This document shows positions 18,769 to 18,844 of a stretch of 18,844 nucleotides of DNA, piece after piece; position 1 is the first letter of the stretch; every line of letters begins with the position of its first letter. The stretch is taken from assembly GCA_947646735.1 (NCBI GenBank), contig CANTFK010000419.1, positions 1 to 18,844 of the forward strand. Reading direction: 5' to 3'. Made by a program: the position numbers and the translations under genes. The notes under the pieces were generated by a model. It made no database searches and was not told the DNA's origin. It was given only the letters and a program-made list of their open reading frames with translations. The DNA is from Peronospora farinosa (lineage: Eukaryota > Oomycota > Peronosporomycetes > Peronosporales > Peronosporaceae).

Positions 18769-18844
18769 TCTATATTATAAAAAAATTGTGTCCGTCCATC
18801 CGTCCGTCTGTCCGTCCGTAGTGCTCCTTTTTCGGCATTCGGAT
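18769..18844 (+). mobile_element. Copy F: start of a divergent Helitron-like copy, cut by the window edge
   Basis: It begins TCTATATTATAAAAA, then a long GTCC/GTCT tract (18790-18819), GTAGTGCTCC and TTCGGCATTCGGAT. The microsatellite structure and GTAGTGCTCC match copy D (4754), not the array units. It is a different subfamily abutting the array directly at a CTAG/TC junction. Confidence 0.7.
18790..18819. repeat. GTCY microsatellite, longest tract in the window
   Basis: Seven tetranucleotide units of GTCC/GTCT type with one ATCC interruption, in the same element position as the 14-22-bp tracts of other copies. Confidence 0.85.

Noticed and set aside
1..18844. Bacterial or phage origin
   Set aside because: No coding density, no ribosome binding sites with real genes, and satellite-like architecture over the entire window.

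Overview
This window is eukaryotic-type repetitive DNA with no recognisable gene. It is AT-rich by eye, has no reading frame longer than about 114 codons, and almost every base belongs to one repeat family laid head to tail in one orientation. I cannot assign a taxon. Helitron-like ends plus a GTCY microsatellite occur in fungi, oomycetes, plants and arthropods.

Layout: (1) 1-4749 holds three old, divergent, rearranged copies: A, 1-1648, cut by the window edge; B, 1649-3222; C, 3223-4749. (2) 4754-6596 holds a truncated 5' fragment (D, to about 5180) fused to a 5'-truncated copy (E) that is already very close to the main array. (3) 6597-18768 holds eight complete, near-identical units. The first is 1525 bp and the next seven are exactly 1521 bp; I saw only isolated base changes between them. 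(4) 18769-18844 is the start of another copy from a different subfamily, close to D.

The unit has the ends of a non-autonomous Helitron (rolling-circle transposon). It starts with TC (TCTATATAATAAAAG). It ends in CTAG, preceded by a short hairpin (CCGTNG-GAA-CGACGG) 9 nt upstream. At the junctions of the young array the CTAG of one unit is followed directly by the TC of the next, with no host base between. This is the end-to-end junction expected of a circular or read-through rolling-circle intermediate. No Rep/helicase coding region is present.

Inside each unit the body is built from diverged monomers of roughly 70-140 bp. Each is anchored on a copy of the same hairpin, always in the same orientation, with about 13 hairpin or hairpin-like sites per unit. 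The window is therefore a higher-order repeat: diverged small monomers inside almost identical 1.5-kb units. One internal hairpin carries the full terminal signature (hairpin, 9 nt, CTAG) and is followed by a decayed element 5' region. The unit thus looks like a fusion of an element with part of its neighbour, through use of a second, downstream terminator.

The most interesting points are the Helitron-type junctions inside a satellite array, the terminator hairpins multiplied through the element body, base-pair compensation in one hairpin, and the sharp right edge of the homogenised array at a CTAG/TC junction.
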